Shown here one piece after another: positions 60,010 through 64,000 of a DNA stretch of 64,000 nucleotides. Every line of letters starts with the position of its first letter. The stretch's first letter is position 1. A program made the translations under genes and the position numbers. Source of the DNA: Craterostigma plantagineum (taxonomy: Eukaryota > Streptophyta > Magnoliopsida > Lamiales > Linderniaceae). The notes under the pieces were generated by a model. The model was not told the origin of the DNA. It did not search any database and was given only the letters and a program-made list of their open reading frames with translations. The stretch lies in contig JAPQWV010000356.1 in NCBI GenBank assembly GCA_027422505.1, positions 434,001 to 498,000 of the forward strand, written 5' to 3'.

Positions 60010-62240
60010 TATGCCGACCAGCATTATGATTGATTACGACGGAGAATGGTTATTGGAGATGATAACAAGTATAGTTGGGTTCCAAGGATGAGAAGAAATA
60101 TACCGCTCATTGGGTTTGATGGTTATTGCTTTTTGCTGGAGGATCTCCGAAACGAAATGTATGCGCCTATTAATGTAAACGGGAGGCCGGAGTTGAAGTT
60201 GAATGATAGAGAGTGGAAGGGTTATAATTACTTAGGGGGTCCAATGGATAGACCGATTCTCTATGTTTAAATCGGACACGCAACGACCCTTCTCCGTCAA
60301 ACTCTTGCGGATGATGAAGTAAGTCCTCATCCAGTTGAGGTTCGTAACGGTGGAGGTGGTTATAACGACGATTATTTTTTATTTTGATCGTATCATCGAC
60401 TTCGGCAATGATGGAGATGTGAATTATGGGGGTGAGGGTCACGATGAAGCGAACGTGCAAGTCGGCTTTGATGAGAAAGTTGTTACACGGCAGAACGTGC
60501 ACATCAATTTTGATAACGTAATCGAAGAAAATTCAGACAGGGATGAGGAGGATAATGAGGAGGAAAATTATGCAATTGTTCCTAGTGATCGATATTCTTT
60601 TACGGATGATTCCACCATGAGAGTCGGTGACGAATTTGAGGATAAGAGGGCTGCCAAGAAGAGGATCCAAAGAGTTGCCGTAGATGCATCCTTCGAGCTC
60701 CGGAGAGTAAAATCTTCTCGATCGGTCTATGCCGTAAAATGCAAAGAGGAGGGATGAAGTTGGAGGATATGGACGGCAAGGATTAAGGATACATCCTTAT
60801 TTTCGATTCGTACATATTGCAACACACACACGTGTGACCTTGCAAATCGGAACGCAAGACTCACTCAAGCATCATCATCCTCCATGAGCGAATGCTGCTT
60901 GAATCTTTTCAGGGCTCTACAAGTACACCGGCTCCTAAACTAATTCGAACAATGATGAGAAATGGTGGAATCGAAGTTTCATACTTCAAAGCATGGAAAT
61001 GGGGCATTTTAGCCCAAAATGCAATGAAGGGTGACCACGACGAGAGTTACAAGCTGTTGCCGTCGTACTTGTCGATGTTGAAAAGGTTGAATTCAGGAAC
61101 CATAGCAAGCCTATATCTAGACGATAAGCGGAGATTTAAACATGTATTTCTATCCTTTGGTGCTTGTATTGCGGGATACCGTCATATGAGGAAGGTTGTT
61201 TGCATCGACAGCACTTGGTTGAAGGAAAGTATAACGGTACGTTACTCGGTGTATCGGTAGACGATGGCGACACCCATCAGTTTCCTTTGGCTTGGGGCAT
61301 AATTGACGATGTAGAGTCGATAGAAGTTTGGATGTGGTTTTTGAACGAGCTCTTGACAGTCGTACCCAATGAGGAAGATCTTGTTACCGTCTCCGATAGA
61401 GATGCTTCAATCAAAGCCGCCGTTGCAAACATCTACAATCGTGCACACCACGGTCATTGTATTTGGCATCTATCACAAAATATGAAAGGCCGTTGTAAGA
61501 AGCAGGGTGCGACTGAGATGTTCATGCGGATTGCTAAATTATACAAGCAATGTGACTTTGATTCACAATATAGGGATTTTGAGAAAAGATTTCCAGCGGC
61601 ACATGCGTATTTGGAAGCAAATGCTACTAAGAAAAGATGGAGTTGAGCTTATTCTCCGATAACTCGCTATAACATCATGACTATGAATGGAGTCGAATCG
61701 ATCAATGTAAGACTCCGTAAAGAAAGAAAGCTCCCAATCATTGCACTTCTGAATTCCATAAAGAGGGTTACGACAGAATGGTTTGCTAGATACATACAGA
61801 AATTAATACAAGCAACCACACAGTTTACTCCAACGGTGGAAACAATAATCCGTGAAAGGTATACGCTAAGTCAAGGGTATGAAGTTGGTGAAATCGCTCC
61901 TGAAGAGTATGATGTCCGTTCTTCAGGGAGTTGTGCCGTTGTTAATCTACAATCGAAGACATGTACGTGCCGCCAATTTGATATTGACATGATTCCGTGT
62001 CCGCATGCAATCACAGCGAGTCTACGAGCGAACATGTCTTTCTATCAGTTGTGTTCGGATTATTATTCTGTGCTAACGTGGCAGTTCGCTTATCATGGAC
62101 GAGTTTCTCCGGTTCCGGATCAAGTCGAATGGGATACCGTGGAGGAATTGGTGTTTCCGCCTCGGTTCGTAGCAAGACGTGGTGTAATACCCGTAAAATG
62201 TAATACGGGATTTACTATTATTAACAGTGTAATAGTATAA
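60010..62240 (+). pseudogene. MULE (MuDR-type) transposase, broken
   Basis: Remains of a Mutator-like transposase. The N-terminal segment (MPTSIMIDYDGEW) shifts frame near 60047, and another frame ends at 60270. An acidic linker leads to the MuDR DNA-binding domain with AAKKRIQRVAVDASFELR (about 60650-60710), ended by TGA at 60755-60757 where relatives have Cys. The DDE transposase follows: CIDSTWLK (about 61200), a frameshift near 61230, LAWGIIDDVESIEVWMWFL, SDRDASIKAAV and CIWHLSQNMKG. A TGA at 61644-61646 interrupts it. The last frame carries the SWIM zinc finger CTC...CPHA (about 61958-62005). At least five lesions. FAR1-like domesticated genes have similar domains, but the breaks speak against function. 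Confidence 0.88.
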
Positions 62241-64000
62241 TTTAGAAACTATTAAGGAAGAATTCCATATGTTGAACTCTAAGGACGATGAGTAGTTGTT
62301 ACGTACATTGAAATTAGAAAATATTTGTCAAGATTATTCATTAGAAAGTTAATCAATTTATGGCTGTTAATATTATTCTAGGAAATAACGTAAAAGAGCA
62401 TTATAGTAAATATATTACCTATACACATGTAATTATTTCACAATAAACCTATTGTTAGCCACATGTGGAATGATTAGAATTTAATCATTACAATAAATAT
62501 TAATAATAATAATAAGTAGTAATGCACATCTTAATGCATGCTCTAAGATTAACATGTCTACTTCTCAAAGACGTGTGTCTTCGTGATATGAATTCAAGGG
62601 ATGATAAGATTAAGTGGTAATAACAATAATTATCATTACATCATATATATATATATATATTTATATTAGTGAGATAAATTAATATTTTATAAATAAACTA
62701 TTATATGAAAGTGAGGTTTACCTAATATGAGGAACACTTCCGTTACTTTAAGCTTAGCCATAATTAAAGTGATGTGTATGTTACAGACCTATCATCATCG
62801 TTATGTTGGCCAATAATTCACAATATGGAAATGTCCATATCATGAACAAGTAAAAAGAAAAAAGTCTCATTAGTGAAAGAAGAACATCAAATGGGATGTA
62901 TTCACAACTATCGAATGCATTAACTAAATGAGAAACATGAAAGTGACTTAAGGGAAAATAATTCATTTCAAAGTTTCAAAGATGGGTAGGTAACTTTAAC
63001 AATAAAATAACTTATTGAAAATCGTTATCATCACATGTTCAATCATTCACTAGTTTCCAATACCTTGATATATATCTCTATTTTATAAACTAAACCTCAT
63101 ACAACAAAGTGAGGTGGAGGAGAAAACGAGAGTAGAGATTTCACTAAAACTCGATTTCCAACAAGAAGCAAATTCGATTTGAGGTAAGGTATATGACCTC
63201 TATTATGCTTAGTATACTTAATTTATTGTGGTTATACGTTTTCAACGTGATTAAGAAATGCATATAGGATATTTTGAAGTGTTTACGAGTTTTCATGACT
63301 TTCATTACGTGCTTAATGTGGATCATATAAGATTCTCGTAATCTACATGTTAGGGTTTTCTCAGATCTTGGGAATGTTGATGTGCTTAATTATATGGATA
63401 TCGGTATTAAATTAGAACATATGATATTTAGAAGTTTTAATACTTTGTTGATAAGAATAATGGGGAAGTGTCGAATTTGTTAGTAACTAGGTTCTTCAAT
63501 TTTGGAAATATGTTTTATGTGACTTCATTTGCCTAAGATGAATTACGTGACATTTATTTGATGTGTCGTGACTTAGGGTCATATGTGGTTTATAGGATGT
63601 TGAGAGTAATATTTGGGTTGGAAACCTAAGGGTTAAATTGAATATATTATTCTAGATATATCATTAGTGTTGTATGTGAGTTGGGACAATTGCCGAAGCA
63701 ATTGATGGAATAATTAAAAGCCTAGGGTGTAGTCTAGTTCTTGGGGGTTAGGTTGGTCTACTAAATAAATAATAGCGTTTGGCATGTCATATATAAGCTA
63801 TAAACTATGAATATGGGTGTGTGAATGCTTGTATGAATGTTGAATGTAAAATAATATATGCATGACTTATATGATATTCGTATGATTGATCGGTATTAGA
63901 ACTATAGTAGAAGCTTAAGTTTACAATATGTTAATATTGTCAAGGGTGGTTAAGCATGTGATTAGTTTATTAAAGTATGGAGTAGTTTTAGTGATTCCAA
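62241..64000. other. AT-rich spacer, no gene seen
   Basis: No coding domain or element end was recognised. A short (AT)n run lies at about 62644-62661. The right end of the MULE may lie here but its terminal repeat was not identified. Confidence 0.5.

Noticed and set aside
1..64000. CRISPR arrays, bacterial operons, rRNA genes or true tRNA genes
   Set aside because: None were seen. The direct repeats found are LTRs, microsatellites or transposon parts, and the only tRNA-like sequences belong to SINEs.

Overview
This window is nuclear DNA from a core eudicot plant with a genome rich in transposons. Genes have short GT-AG introns in AT-rich flanks, the proteins are plant families (NAC, Alfin-like, ZF-HD, CAND1), and almost everything else is plant-type mobile DNA. 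No organelle, bacterial or viral genes were seen, and the species cannot be fixed from the sequence alone.

Left part (1-20324) is a retrotransposon nest. A decayed copia element (A, plus strand, 5' half outside the window) is interrupted by a SINE, by a complete but non-autonomous gypsy element (B, minus, 1365-8695, target duplication AAGGT) and by a non-coding LTR element (C, 8736-13044, duplication GATTC). C holds a solo-LTR-like insert (D, about 9882-11761), which holds a hAT-type MITE (E, 10903-11360). A's last LTR ends at 13499. Next comes a Mutator-type MITE (13676-14690) carrying its own hAT MITE, then a young copia element (F, minus, 15617-20324) with two 588-bp LTRs that look identical and one 1133-codon ORF that lacks RNase H.

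Middle and right part (21913-58244) is a five-gene block, all on the plus strand: a NAC035/LOV1-type transcription factor, an Alfin-like chromatin protein without its PHD finger, the complex I subunit NDUFB3, a zinc-finger homeodomain factor, and the 28-exon CAND1 gene. From memory, the Arabidopsis orthologues lie in the same order near the top of chromosome 2 (AT2G02450, 02470, 02510, 02540, 02560), so this looks like conserved microsynteny. The genes do not form one pathway: they cover transcription, histone reading, respiration, and exchange of SCF ubiquitin ligase modules.

Between the genes lie small elements with readable ends: MITEs of hAT, Tourist and TA-duplication type, two mini-Helitrons, a tRNA-derived SINE, a decayed hAT transposon (31546-34580), a solo copia LTR rich in W-box cores, and a TRIM inside CAND1 intron 5. 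Past CAND1 there is a broken MULE transposase gene (60010-62240), then AT-rich sequence with nothing recognisable.
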